DNA of 64,000 nucleotides from Adenanthera pavonina (taxonomy: Eukaryota; Streptophyta; Magnoliopsida; Fabales; Fabaceae), in contig JAIVEN010000012.1 of the NCBI GenBank assembly GCA_026686845.1, positions 5,458,501 through 5,522,500 of the forward strand, written 5' to 3'. A model generated the notes under the pieces. That model was not told the origin of the DNA and did not search any database. It worked only from the letters and a program-made list of their open reading frames with translations. The position numbers were made by a program, and so were the translations under genes. Positions 44,550 through 56,476 of this stretch are shown here, one piece after another (position 1 is the first letter of the stretch; each line of letters opens with the position of its first letter).

Positions 44550-47500
44550 GTTTGTTTCCCGCACCAGGAGCTTTATTTCTATGGTTTTGGTTTCTTGAAA
44601 GAAAGAGTTTGAGAGGAGATTCTAGAGAAATAAAGTGTTGAAGTTAAGAGAGACAAGCAAGGAAAGTTTAAGGTAATTAACTCCTACTTGTTACTATAGT
44701 TGTTTGCATGAGTTTTAATGAAAATCCATAACCCTACCTAGCTCGTGGTATGATTTTCAGCCAAGACAAGAAGTGGTACTAGGGTTGTGATTTTCATGAA
44801 ACTAATGGTATAAATTGATTCCTTATGCAACAATAAGTAGGAAGATGGTAAAGGTTTGAATTCAAAACCACCAATATGAGAGTTGATTTTTGAAACCCTA
44901 GGTTCAAGCTATAATGATTACTATTGTTTGAGAATGATTTAGTTAGTATATTGTTATGTATTTAGGCTTTGGATAATCAAGAGAAGCATTTGGATAGCTC
45001 ACACAAGGTTGAGAAGCTAAGGAGTTTGTGTTACACCTAAGGTAGCAACTTAACTCATTCTTGCTCTCAATGTTATGTTTGAGTAGTTATGATGATATTT
45101 GATTTGCCATGATGTTGATTGGTATTTTTGATGAATCTAAAGATGATTATGATTGAGTTGTTGCTATGGCCATATATGAACAATTCTATATATCCTATTT
45201 TTTTTTCTTTGCCAACTGTATGTCCTATGTTAATAGCATGAAATTGTTTAAATGTAAAATGCCATAACTACTTAATTGAATATTGAATTGGTTGTTTGCA
45301 TGGTAATATTATTATTGAGATTTTGCATAAAATTACATTCCCCAGCTACTAACATTTTTAGGACCAAGCAATACCAATGATAAGGGCAAAGAGATTGAAA
45401 TGTGATGATGGAGAATGGATAATTCTATATAATTAGAATTTTAAATAAAGATATTTTTTAGGATATTTAGATTATCTTTGAGATTTAATTTAGGATTTTT
45501 ATTTTATCTGTTATTTATTTCCTATTTTATGGTTTCTTTTCTTTAAGTTTATATTAGAATGTTCTAGAATGTCTCAATTTTTAAGAAATTTCCAAACAAA
45601 TGAGATTCTTGTAATCTTCATAGATTGAGTATTTAGGTTAAGTAATTTCTTATTTTATGAGATTAGGTCAATTTTCTAGAAAGTCCCATTGAGTCTTATA
45701 AATAACTATCATTGTAATTGGAATTTCATAGACAACAATATTGAATAGAATTGAGTTGTTTTAGTTATTTCTATCCTTTGAGTTCTTCCTTTTCTCTCTT
45801 CTTTCTGTCTACCTTCTTCCTCTTTCATCTCCTCTTACATCATTTGATATCAGAGCCAATGTTCTCTATATTCCTTTATGGCTTCCTTCGAGCCCCTTGA
45901 GTGTTAATTTGATTGCATGGATCATCAATTTGATCACATGGATTGTCGGTTGGATAAGTTAGAGAGTATGCATGTAGAAACCATGGGTCTCATCAAGTTA
46001 TTGAATAAGCAAATGAGTATAGAGGTTACTCCTAAATTGATCAAAGAACAATGTAAGCTTTGGATTGAGGAAGAAAAGACATATTAGGTGATATCCAACC
46101 CTGCAAATAATTTCTAAAAACTTGAAGAAGATGGCATCCTCATCAAAGACCCTTCATCTAAGCAGTATGAGGAAGAACAATCTAAAGTGATGCCTTCATT
46201 ACAACAGAAAGAGGAAAGCGTGAAGAAGGAACAACAATAAAAGCAATCTCCACCTTTAGAAGTTGTGCCTTCTAAAGCTGCTGATAAAAATACAAGGATT
46301 GTTGTGACTATGGAAGACTAAAATGTTCTTTTACCTAAAAGCTCCCTTTGCCAATACCTTGTCCATTAGGAGGATTTTCCAAATTCAGCATCTAGTGGAC
46401 TTTTTATGGAAAGACTCTGTGATTAGACCCCATCCTTTGCTATCTTTCTCAATGGAAAGGCTTCCCAGATCTAGATATTACGTGGAATTTTAACTCTTCA
46501 AAGGAGAGTTCTTTCAAAGGGGGGAGAATGATGGAGAATAGATAATTCTATATAATTAGGATTTTAAATTATCGTTTAGATTTAATTTAGGATTTACATT
46601 TTATATTTTATTTATTTCCTATTTTATGATTTTTTTCTTTAACTTTAGGTTAGAATATTCTAAAATGTCTTAATCTTTAAGAAATTTCTAAATAAATAAG
46701 ATTCTTGCAATCTTCCTAGATTGAGCCTTTAAGTAATTTCTTATTTTATGACATTGAGTCAATCTTCTAGAAAGTCTCATTGAGTCCTATAAATAACTAT
46801 AATTGTAATTGAAATTTCATATAAGACAAGATTGAATAGAATTGAGTTGTTTCAATCATTTTTCTCCCTTGAGTTCTTCCTTTTTTTTCTCTCTTTTCTG
46901 TCTACCCTCTCCCTTCTCCTTCTATATAATGTGAGGACATGCAAGATTTCTTGGAAGTTTATTTTGATATTTACTAAATTATATAAAAATATTATATGGT
47001 TCATGATTGGTGTTATATTGTGTTAGACATGAGTAATGTAATGTTGTAGATAAGTTCATAATGCAATTAACATCACTTTGTAGATTTGATCATGTATACT
47101 ATTAGAATTGGAAATTTACATGTTTGATGACTGATTGGAAATAAGGTATCATACTAAAGAAGCAATGTGTAACATGATGATGCCATTATGTAAAGGACAT
47201 CATATGCTTTTAATCAAGACCAATTTCATTCAAATAGGACAAATGTAGAAGTAGATATGGAATGACAAAGTGAATGGACCAAATCAGGAAAAATAAAGTA
47301 ACCAAATGAATAGTAAACTTCATGGAATTTACTGTATCAATTGACATGATGGTATTCCAGTTGAATATTTTTCTCATTTAGAGGATAGAAAGAGCTTTAA
47401 TATAGAACCTGAACCATCTCAAAAAAATTTTTGTAGAATTAGTTATGATTTTACAAAATTAAAAAAAAAAATTAGAGTTACCAAATGAATAGTAACCTGA

Positions 47501-47613
47501 TAATGAATTTGAAAATTTGAGATTTTGGTTTGCTCAAGCTTCTAAATCCTCTTTAAATGACACTAATAGATGTCTAGTACATGGAAAAGGACTATAATAG
47601 CTAAGGTGTGGCA
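44550..47613 (+). mobile_element. TGTAAYATCC-family LTR copy, left end missing, with nested element
   Basis: 44570-45405 and 46935-47613 match other family members in order (purine-rich leader, GGTAATTAAC, the AGGACCAAGCA block, a CAAATGAATAGTAA block, and a GCTAAGGTGTGGCA end at 47613 that aligns with AATTTGAGGTGTGACA at 52915). A left terminus was not found. The 1.5-kb element 45406-46929 is nested inside. Confidence 0.5.
45406..46929 (+). mobile_element. Small non-autonomous LTR retrotransposon (1.5 kb)
   Basis: LTR1 45406-45839 and LTR2 46529-46929 both start TGATGGAGAAT and share most of their sequence. A primer site TGATATCAGAGCC (45845-45857, one mismatch to the tRNA-Met site) follows LTR1, and a purine tract AAAGGGGGGAGAA (46516-46528) precedes LTR2. 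TGTGA flanks both sides (45401-45405 and 46930-46934). The 690-bp interior encodes no pol. One broken frame reads MDHQFDHMDCRLDKLESMH, coiled-coil-like, then KLIKEQCKLWIEEE. It is too long for a classic TRIM with empty interior and has no known domain, so mobilisation in trans is inferred. Confidence 0.75.
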
Positions 47614-48101
47614 TACTAAAGGGATGCAACCAAAGGCATTTGAGGATCACATGCTTCACATGGGTTTTAGAACACATTGGTCTAGTTGATGACCTAAGGT
47701 ATATAAAGTAAAGAAATTTCAATTTGCATTTTATCATTTCATATATATATATTGTGTACAATTTTGGTGAGATTGATGAAGATTGATTTAGGAACTAAAT
47801 AAACATTTTGATTTATTCATAAAGTCAAATACACATAAAGTAAGAATTTTGCTTGAAATTCATTGAAGATAATACAAGCATTGGAGGATCTATCTTTATG
47901 ATTCTTACAATATTGCTTAAGTAGACATTGACACATCAACTGACAAATCATAATTAGACATAGTGAGAGAATGTTATATATATTTATTACTTATTTGAAT
48001 ATTATTGACATTTTTCAGAATATTTAAATTATAGATTTATGAAATATTTAAATTATTATATTGAATTAAATAATGAAATAAACCTGTAATGTTATTTTAA
48101 T
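47614..48101. other. AT-rich non-coding DNA
   Basis: Nothing recognisable. The minus-strand ORF at 47534-47761 overlaps an LTR end and has no family resemblance. Confidence 0.4.
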
Positions 48102-48106
48102 TTATT

Positions 48107-51100
48107 TGTAATATCTCAAAATGTGTATAAAATTACAGAAAATAGAGAGATATAAAAGGGCAAAAAGGCTATTTTTCAATATTAAAACTGAAAAGGAGAA
48201 AATTATTTTTTTCCTTTAGGAATAAAATACTTTATAATTTAGTGCCTTGAAGATGCAAGGAATTGAAGTGTAAATAAGCTTTAGAAAAAATTATAGGTAA
48301 TGACCAAAAAATTTCAAAAATTATAAATGGCCCAAGTTAAGGGCATTTTCATAAATATGAAAAATTATAATCAAAATGAAACTCTTGACGAGCTTAGTCA
48401 AATGGAATACTATATGAAAGTTAGTTAAATTAAAATAATTTTATTTGGGTATCAAAACTATTACGTCAATTTTATCCTGATTAAATGTTATTTTGGACTA
48501 CAAAAAAAGTAGTCTAGTATTTAGGATAGTAAATAGATCCTACCTAAATATATTTTAGATCAAGATAATGATGTTACTCTGAAAGTAATTTTTGAATAAT
48601 TCTTTATTAATTTAATGGCAATTACAATAAAAGTAATTAATTGATACATGTAAAATTAATCGGTAAATGGTATTTTGATCCATTAAAATTATTGAAGTAA
48701 TTTTTGGCCAAAAAATTATGCAAATCCCATCTCAAACAGCAGATAGGACAAGGTGGGAATTTTATTAAAAGCTTTATTAAAGTAACTAAGTTTGGTTAAT
48801 TAAACTTATGCTACTATTCATCCCTTTCATCTCTCTCCACTTGGACTTAGGTTAAATGAGTTGGAGTCCTTCATTCTCTTCATTCTTCACGTCTGGACAG
48901 AATCAAAGTAAGAGGAAGAGAGCAAACAACACAAAGGAGAAATGAAGAGCAAGAAAGAAAGTTGAAGACCAAAAAATCAATGTAAGCTTCTATAATCACT
49001 AGTGTGTTCTTGTGTGCTTAGGAGTGTTTCCATAGAGTTTTTTCTTCCTTTTCTTCTCTAAAATTTTTAGCCATGAGATAGTAGAGAGAAAAAGTTGAGC
49101 CATGGTCAAAGGAAGGTAAGAAAAGGCACAAATAGTTTCTAGAGAGTATGGATTCACAAGTTATTGCAAGTTATTTGAAGTATATATTTTTCTTTAATTT
49201 TCTCTAATTTTTGGCCATACCTATGTTTGTCTTAGAGTGGGAATTTCAAACTTTTAACCCCAAAAAATGGATTACTTGGGTCTAAAATAGGTTAGGATAA
49301 GTGTGTTGTACAAGAAAATACCAAAGGATAGTTAAATGGAATTTTTGGTTCAAGTATGCCACTTTGTGAATGAGGTTATGCAATTAGTGGCTAATTGTAA
49401 CACCCCTCATGTTATTTTCCTTGGCATTGTGATTTAGGATCGGAGGAAACAAGACGGAGGAAGGCTCAAGTGGAGTCTGGAAGAACTCCACGCCGCGGTG
49501 AGGAGCTTTCCAGTAGCATTGTTCCGGATTATTTGCTGGAGCCGCAGCAAGGTATGCTGGAGCCGCGGCGAGAGTCGAGATATTTGCTTAAATTCGGATC
49601 AGTCGGACGCGAAAGAAAGAAAGAAAACGAAGGGAGCGACTGAGGAGAGCGAGAGAGCAGTGCTTGGGTTCGACATTTCCGGTGTCTAGGAGCAATTTTC
49701 GGACCTCAAGAGCTTGGATTCAAGTTGGTAAGTGCTCTAAACTCCTCCCTCTCCATTTTTCTTCGATTGAAGTTTGGGATTTTCGGTGTTAAGGTTGGAT
49801 TTCCGAGTTGGGGTGAAATCCACCGATTGAAATGGATGTTTTGAGGTTAATGGAGTGTGTTCTGGTATTTCGATTGCTTGGTGTGAGTTTTGAAGGGTGT
49901 ATGTTTGTTTTGAGCTTAACCTAGATTGTTTTTGGTTATTTTGATATGTGGAGTTAATGGTGGAATTGTGATATTATGAAGGTTGTTGGCTAATTGAGAG
50001 GGGTTCACACGTATTGGCTAGTGCAAGACAGTTTGTGAGACTTGTGTGTGTGTGGTAATGAAAATTGAGGTAACCGGGTGGTTGTTTGATTGTATTGTAT
50101 GGTATATTGGTATGTATATTATTTATATATATGCATGTTTCTTTCATACCACGATAGTGATATGATTGTATGTACTGTTTTCTATATATCGTGGTATGCA
50201 CACAGCTAGATGGTAGTTATGATGATTATGACATTGATGATGAGTATGATGATTATGATGATTCCATTGACATGACATGACATGACATGATGCATATATA
50301 TGATCGTGATATGATGATGATGAGTATATGATGATACATGAGCATCACCACATGGCATTGTGAGGTTGCGATATATGGTGATATGGGTGGTGATGACGAT
50401 ATGATGATGATATGATTTGATATGATATGATATGAGATATGATTAGGGAGAATAAGGATGGGATCCCTGTCGTTAAATCCTCCCCTGTGGCCCGAAGGGC
50501 CAGGCGACAGTAGACTGCACCTTCCCTTAATCACCATCAATTCGAGGTGGTCCAGGGGAAGGAGATCCACGGTCTGAACATTAGTGTTACCTTTGGCCGG
50601 GTGCACTGATGGGAGGTGAGCTTGGTGATGTCCCGGAATCAGTCTTCACCGACTGTTGGAAGGGAGTTACCTATACAAAATGTCCTGTCATGACGATAGC
50701 CCGTGGTTCTAGCTGTGTGCGAGGGAGACATGCATATCATTCATTGCATATTGCATTCATGCAACGTATGGAATATATATATATATATATACGTATGTGT
50801 GTGTTTGTTTCTGATTACTGTGACATTGTCTCACCCTATCTCCCATAAACTAACCTTTCAGGTGACGGTTCTGGTACTAGTCCGGAGAATGCGCGTGAGT
50901 AGCAGTGGACGTGGGAATATTAGGTCTATGTAGTATTTATGTAATTGAATATTGTATCAAGTGCCAAGTAGGATAGATAATGGTTTGTAATGGATAATGA
51001 TATGGTTGAGACTGGTTGTATGTATGTTTATGTATGTGTTATGCGTGCTTGCATGGTTTTGGATGTTGAGGAGTCTTTATGTTGGTGTTGGTGAGTTCGA

Positions 51101-52915
51101 GGTTGTTTTGGAGTCCTGTTGGTTTGTTGTAGGGCCTGTAGCCCTTTTGGTCAAGTGGGTTCCAAGAGGTCAAATCTCAGAGGAGTGGTTCCTGTGAGGT
51201 GAAACCTCTTTGGATAAGTTATTTTGGGGGTTTTGGATTTGTATGGTTGGTCTGGGAGTGTCCATTTGCCTTTGGTGGCAATTGGAGGTTGTTAGTGGTG
51301 AGTTTTGGTCAATAAGTGGCCAAAACGGTGTTAAGAGTCCAGAATCTCCATACGGAGTTGGATTGAGGTAAAAGTGGTGTCTGTGGATAGATGGGGGCTA
51401 GATTGACTTGTAGGAGTTGGAATCAAGTCAATCGGAGGTCGAAGCATAAAGTTATGCGTGTCGGAAGTTCGCCCCGGAAGGTGGAAAGTGCTGATATGGC
51501 ATATCAGCATGGGGCGCCGAGGCGCAGGAGGGTAGGCCGCGGCGCCAGCTTGTCCAGTGGCGAGGCTGAAGTAGGGGAAGGCTGGAGCCGCAGCGGTACT
51601 ATAGCAGCTGCGGCCCCAACCCAGTTTTTGGTATTTTGTGAGTTGTTTCTGCTGTTTAAAGCTTTGGAGAGTTGTTTCTAGGTATCAGAGTTGTGTTCGG
51701 TTAAATTTTGAAGCTTTTGGTTAAGTTTGGTGGTGTCAAGAGGTAGGGTGTTACACTAATGTCCCCATTTTATGATGTTATAGGGTTCCTAGAAGTAGTA
51801 GAAGACCAAAGGAAGTGTGCAAGAAGTTTGGAAAAGTTTGAAAAACCCAAAGGTAATTAATTACCCACTTATGTCTCATATTATCATATACTTTGTTTTT
51901 CATGATTTTGTGATGATGCCATGTATTTGAATGATTGATTTCTGATGTTATTGCATTGTTGGCTGGTTGTTTTGAAGGGTCTTGTGACCCTAGAATGTCC
52001 ATTTTACAAAGTGTTACCATGCAAAAATTTTCATAAAATATAATGGCATTATTGTTCTATTGATTCTTAATGATGATTATGTGAATTGTCGATGATAATG
52101 TATGCAAACTTGGGTGTAACTACTGAGATTCTTTGAATCTCATTCCTCTCCAAATGTTAACATGCTTAGGTCCAAGTCATGGCAAGATTGTCGAAGAAAG
52201 TAAAGGCAAGGAGGGATAAGTTAATGATCAAGATAATAATGCTTAGATTAGTGTTACTTTATGAGATATTATGTAAAATCGTATGGCAAATATTGGTTTT
52301 GTACCTTCATGCCAATATGTTCCCTTAGGTCTTGTGTAAAGCATCTCAAAGTTTGAAACCAAGTTATGATAATGTATATGATGTATGAACCTTGATTTGC
52401 CAAGTTTGTGAATGGAAAATGTCACTTTGACCTCCGTTGAGAAGTTCATATACTATTTAGGTATTTTATAATTAACATATAAGTGCTTTATATGGTTGAA
52501 AAATAGATAGAAAGAACTTTCTATGGACTTAAAGATAACTCATTTTGAAGTTGTGCACGAATTACTATGAGTTTTCAAAGCTAGGGTTGGAATCAGGATT
52601 TTAGAGAAATGACTATTGCTACAATACTTTTTGGAAAAATTAATTGTATGAATTGGCCAAATAAATACTTAGTTGATTATTTTTTTTATGTAGAGAATCT
52701 TTTTAGACTGGAATCACTATAAGATGATGTTTGTAAAATTAGTTATGAATTTTTAAAATTTGTTGGATAAAATGGAAAAAGGCAATGTGAATAGTACCCA
52801 AAAATTAAAGAAAATTCTATTTTTGTTTTAAATTGATTCAAGCTTCTCTTTAAATATAAATGAACTCTATAATAGTCTAATTCATGAAAAAATAGACCTA
52901 ATTTGAGGTGTGACA
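48107..52915 (+). mobile_element. Solo LTR, TGTAATATC family, with nested solo LTR
   Basis: It starts TGTAATATCTC at 48107 and ends TTTGAGGTGTGACA at 52915, flanked by TTATT at 48102-48106 and 52916-52920. Without the nested insertion it is about 2.44 kb. It is the best-defined member of the family also found at 6799, 31674 and 44550. No coding region. Confidence 0.8.
49396..51755 (+). mobile_element. Solo gypsy LTR (TGTAACACCCC...GGGTGTTACA)
   Basis: 2360 bp from TGTAACACCCCTCATG to AGGTAGGGTGTTACA, flanked by CTAAT at 49391-49395 and 51756-51760. It has perfect 10-bp inverted ends. It is related to the LTR of the element at 61257 (shared GGTGAAATCCACCGATTGAA near 49811, there on the minus strand). 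It is GC-richer than its surroundings, with repeated GGAGCCGC units at 49485-49580 and 51530-51620. ATG/ATATG microsatellite runs fill 50220-50440, and a TA run lies at 50770-50790. The ORFs in it are not genes. Confidence 0.9.
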
Positions 52916-52920
52916 TTATT

Positions 52921-53367
52921 GTCAAATATCCCTATGTCAATTGACTGAATCGAACATTATAGTTTTACCTTCTTAACTATTTTAATATACTTCATTTAAT
53001 AACCTATAATGGTTAGATTATTAAATAGGATGCTAAATTGATGTAAAAGAAAACTTAGTAACATTTTATACTCTATGGTCTCTAGCCAGTAGCCAGTGAT
53101 AGCTATTCCCAGTCATCATCATTTTACCCAATCACTAGTTAAAAGAACCTCTCATAAATTAATTTCATTTGACCAATTTCAGTGATTGCAAATCATAGAT
53201 CTGTAAGCTCTAGATCATGATTTTAGTAGCAGACTACGTAAAATTATTATTATTTTTTTGACCAAATAAGTTTTATTTTGTAAGAAACATCAATATGTGA
53301 ATTGCATAAAAATTATGAATTTGACCTATATATCAGTCTTACATTCATTCATATATATTATACGAAA
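52921..53367. other. 3' flank of the BAHD gene
   Basis: Non-coding; would hold the 3' UTR and poly(A) signals of the minus-strand BAHD gene. No repeat family recognised. Confidence 0.4.
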
Positions 53368-55317
53368 TTATAAGGAAGAAGGGATACGTCTTAAATTTTT
53401 AGGACAATTCTTGAGCATGCTATCAAACTCCTTCACAAATCTTTCCATGGCTTCACCCGGTAAACACACAGGTATCACTAAACCTTCTTGTCCTTGAGCA
53501 TTCTTAAACGGTATATAAAAGGTTATCAACCCAGGAACTGGTCCCTCTCCTCCTTTTGCCGGACCGCCATACACCGCCTTTCCCCACCCGAAGTCCACAT
53601 CACCGAATCCCACTCGTGTCACATCTGACACCACGTACGACCTAACCAATGTGAAAGGATACGACAACAACAACGTGAAAGGAGCACGTCCCTTAATCAC
53701 AATTAAATCTGCCAAAGAGTGTATGTACTCCTCCGTCATCTCACCTTTCGCTTTCTTCACCAACTCTAAGGCATACTCCAGTGGGTTCTGGCACAGCTTC
53801 CCGGCGGTGGTCACGGCCATCGATACTGCGAAGGCGTTGCCGTAATAACCCTCCGGCAAGGGAGGGTCGAATTTTGCGCGAACATTCACAGAAAATATCA
53901 TGCGAACTTCTTCATCTTCATCTGGTTGAAGAGCCACCGTACGGCACCGCCATAGGAACGCCGTGATGATTTCGAAGTTGGAAGATTGATGGAGGTGATG
54001 TGGGATTCGAGTGCGGATCGAAGCTAGTTCATTGGGTCCAAAGAAGAAACAACGAAGGACCATGTCCTCTAAGGGGATCATAATTTCTTTTGTATTAGGG
54101 ATTTCTTCGTATTCGCGATGCATGCATGTCACGCGTGGTGGATCTCTTCCATTTAGAAGCTCCCTCCTCCAAACAGGTAGAGTTGAAGGCTCACGCGCAC
54201 CACGAGCTATTTCGCCTAACGCGCTCATGAATTGGACAAGACCTGTTGCATCACTCATGGTGTGATTCAAGCGTAGGGCGAAAATAAAACTGCCACATTT
54301 TAGGCGTGTTACCTGTACAGTTAGAGAAAGTTGTTAAAATTTTTTTTAAACTTAAAATGAAAAAATTAAAGAAAAAAAGGACATTTAGTACCCAATAATA
54401 ATTAATGGTAAATAAGGACCTCCAATTTATCTAATCACTCATAAGTATCCAAGTCCTAAATTGAGATAAAAATAAAATATAATAGGTAAAATTATCCTCA
54501 ATAATTAATAATAAACCAGAATTCTTAGTTAATCCAAATTAAATTTCTAAGTGTTTGTACTTGAATTCTTAAGTACCACAAACTAAATTCCTAACTAAAT
54601 AAGTTTCAGTTATAATTATAAATTTGATATTTTGTATTATTAAAAATTTTAAATGATCGTTTGTATAGTGATCTTTTTTTCAATACACTTGAAGTATTTC
54701 TTTTAATAAAAGATGCCGCCAAGAGATTATCTTGTAGGCCTAGTGAGTTAATATTTTTAAGACCTAAGACAATGAAAACTAAAAGACTTGCAATATCAAA
54801 ACTCAAGGCTATTCAGTCCCCAAAAAAATTAATAAAAAAATCAAAAGGCCATTGTCTATATTGAAAAAAAAAAAACCTGAATTAGGAGAAGCGGTGTGTT
54901 AAGAACATCTGAAGTGCCTGGAACATCGTAAAGAAGCTCTTCCAAGCAAGGAATAGGAGGCTGAAGAGCGTCGCCAAATTCTGCCAAAGTGATGTCAGCA
55001 TCAGCCTCGATGAAAACGACGCCATCGCCATTACAATCCACCATCAGCTTCCCATTAGGACCTTCCCGGAGCCGGCCGGCGAAGGGATAGTAGAACACCA
55101 GAGTATCAGCCAGAGCTTTTCTGATCACCTCCACTGGATCTCTTCCTCTCATAGAAGCATCCTTCCTATAGAACTGAATCACTGGGATTTGGAGCCGATG
55201 GTTCTCTTGGTCGTCGATGTCTGACAAAAGCTTCACCTCACGTGGCGTCTCCCTTGCCGGAGCCACGAGCTCCGGCTGACGCCGACGTACTGTGAATGAT
55301 AGAGCTGATGGGGCCAT
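53368..55317 (-). CDS. BAHD acyltransferase, benzyl alcohol O-benzoyltransferase-like
   Basis: Two exons on the minus strand, 55317-54877 (147 codons) and 54312-53368 (314 codons plus TAA), joined by a 564-bp phase-0 GT-AG intron, give 461 residues, the normal BAHD length. The start MAPSALSFTVRRRQPELVAP is typical of the clade that includes benzyl/(Z)-hexenol benzoyl- and acetyltransferases, anthraniloyl-CoA:methanol transferases and lupin alkaloid tigloyltransferases. Residues FYYPFAGRLREG lie near 77-88. The catalytic HxxxD is HTMSD (His164-Asp168), at the start of exon 2. The structural DFGWG is at 387-391. No stop or frameshift is seen. The enzyme would move an acyl group from a CoA thioester to an alcohol (or amine); the substrates cannot be read from sequence. 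The C-terminus RRIPSSL ends in SSL, a possible weak peroxisomal signal. It is surrounded by transposons but GC-richer than they are, and looks intact. Confidence 0.92.
54313..54876 (-). other. Intron of the BAHD gene
   Basis: Donor GT at 54876-54875 after CTAATTCAG; acceptor AG at 54314-54313 after TAACTGTAC. It interrupts between Gln147 and Val148, just before the HxxxD block, the usual conserved intron site of BAHD genes. Very AT-rich interior, no ORF. Confidence 0.9.
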
Positions 55318-55392
55318 TGGGGACGAATGAATAAAAAAGCTGATGGAAGAATTTTGGTTGGATGCAGGGCAGGGTAGTTATAAAGCTTGCAT

Positions 55393-55404
55393 TTATATAT
55401 ATAG
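55393..55404 (-). promoter_or_regulatory. TATA box of the BAHD gene
   Basis: On the minus strand CTATATATATAAATG, about 80 bp before the ATG. This would place the transcription start roughly 50 bp upstream of the start codon. No other motif is claimed. Confidence 0.55.
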
Positions 55405-56011
55405 GGGACTTGTTTGTTAATTTATTTTTGTTCCACCCAACATGTTAGAGATTTTTTTTTTGCCAAACAACAAGTTAGAGTTGGTCCGATGCATTGCACA
55501 AAAAATGTGGTTCTCTATAAATTTTATACACTATATTGATTCAAATTGATGAGATTCAAAAATTATAATATTTTTATAAAAATAAAAATCATATTGAAAA
55601 TAGTTATAAAAAGAATTCTAAACGTTTTAATTATTTTTAAAATTTGATCCTCCATCCATTGAGTTTGATGAAACTTCAAGTGGAAACCATGTGTTGTAAT
55701 AGCATTTTTTTTTCTGAACAGTTGCATCCAACTTAATTATTTGGACAAAAACAATTTAGGATTTATATTAGTTCCTTTAGAATAAATTAAGGTTGACTAT
55801 GCATAACCTACAACTCAAAATATAGGTTATGTGTAAATAAACTTGCTGACCTTTATAATTTGATAATGAATTTTCCTGAACATTTAAATTTATACAAATA
55901 ACTTAAATTTCATTGTCCATTATTTTATTAATAGAGTTTGACATGACATAAAATTTAGTTAAACATATCTTACTAATTTAGAAAGGTTGTTTGCATAGCA
56001 TAAAAATTAAC
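55405..56011. other. AT-rich intergenic DNA
   Basis: Upstream region of the BAHD gene. No gene or repeat family recognised. Confidence 0.4.
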
Positions 56012-56021
56012 ATTTAAAGAG

Positions 56022-56466
56022 CAGGGGCGGACCTACATTGGTCTCAGTGGGGCAACTGCACCCCCTCACTTCCATAAAATTACATGTATATTTGTGTTAT
56101 AATTATCATTTTGCACCCATATATGTATTATTTTTGAACTCACTAAATTTATATCCAAATAGAGCTCCAAAGTAAAGTACATAAAATTTTATTAAGAAAA
56201 AAGTAAGCCCAAATAAGAAGCATTATTACATGATTATCTGGTGACTTATATTAAAAACGATATTTTCAATAACATTGAGAATGGGTTAATTATTCAAAAA
56301 TTTCAAAATATGAAATCACGATAAGAACAATTATAAGGTATGTAATATATTTAATTTTATATGTAAAAATTTTATATAATTTTAGTATATCTTTATATGA
56401 TAATAGTTTCTATCATTTGGGAAAAAAAATTGCACCCACTCACCTACAGTCCGAAGTCCGTCACTG
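56022..56466. mobile_element. hAT-like non-autonomous element (445 bp)
   Basis: The ends CAGGGGCGGAC and (minus strand) CAGTGACGGAC form an 11-bp inverted repeat with two mismatches. ATTTAAAGAG flanks both sides (56012-56021 and 56467-56476). The CAGGGGCGGA terminus and GGGGCAACTGCACCCCC interior are common in plant hAT-derived repeats. A 10-bp flank is longer than the 8 bp expected for hAT and would also suit a Mutator-type element, so the superfamily is not certain. Confidence 0.65.
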
Positions 56467-56476
56467 ATTTAAAGAG

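Noticed and set aside
50253..50606. 117-codon minus-strand ORF rich in His, Ile and Ser
   Set aside because: Created by ATG/ATATG microsatellites inside a solo LTR.
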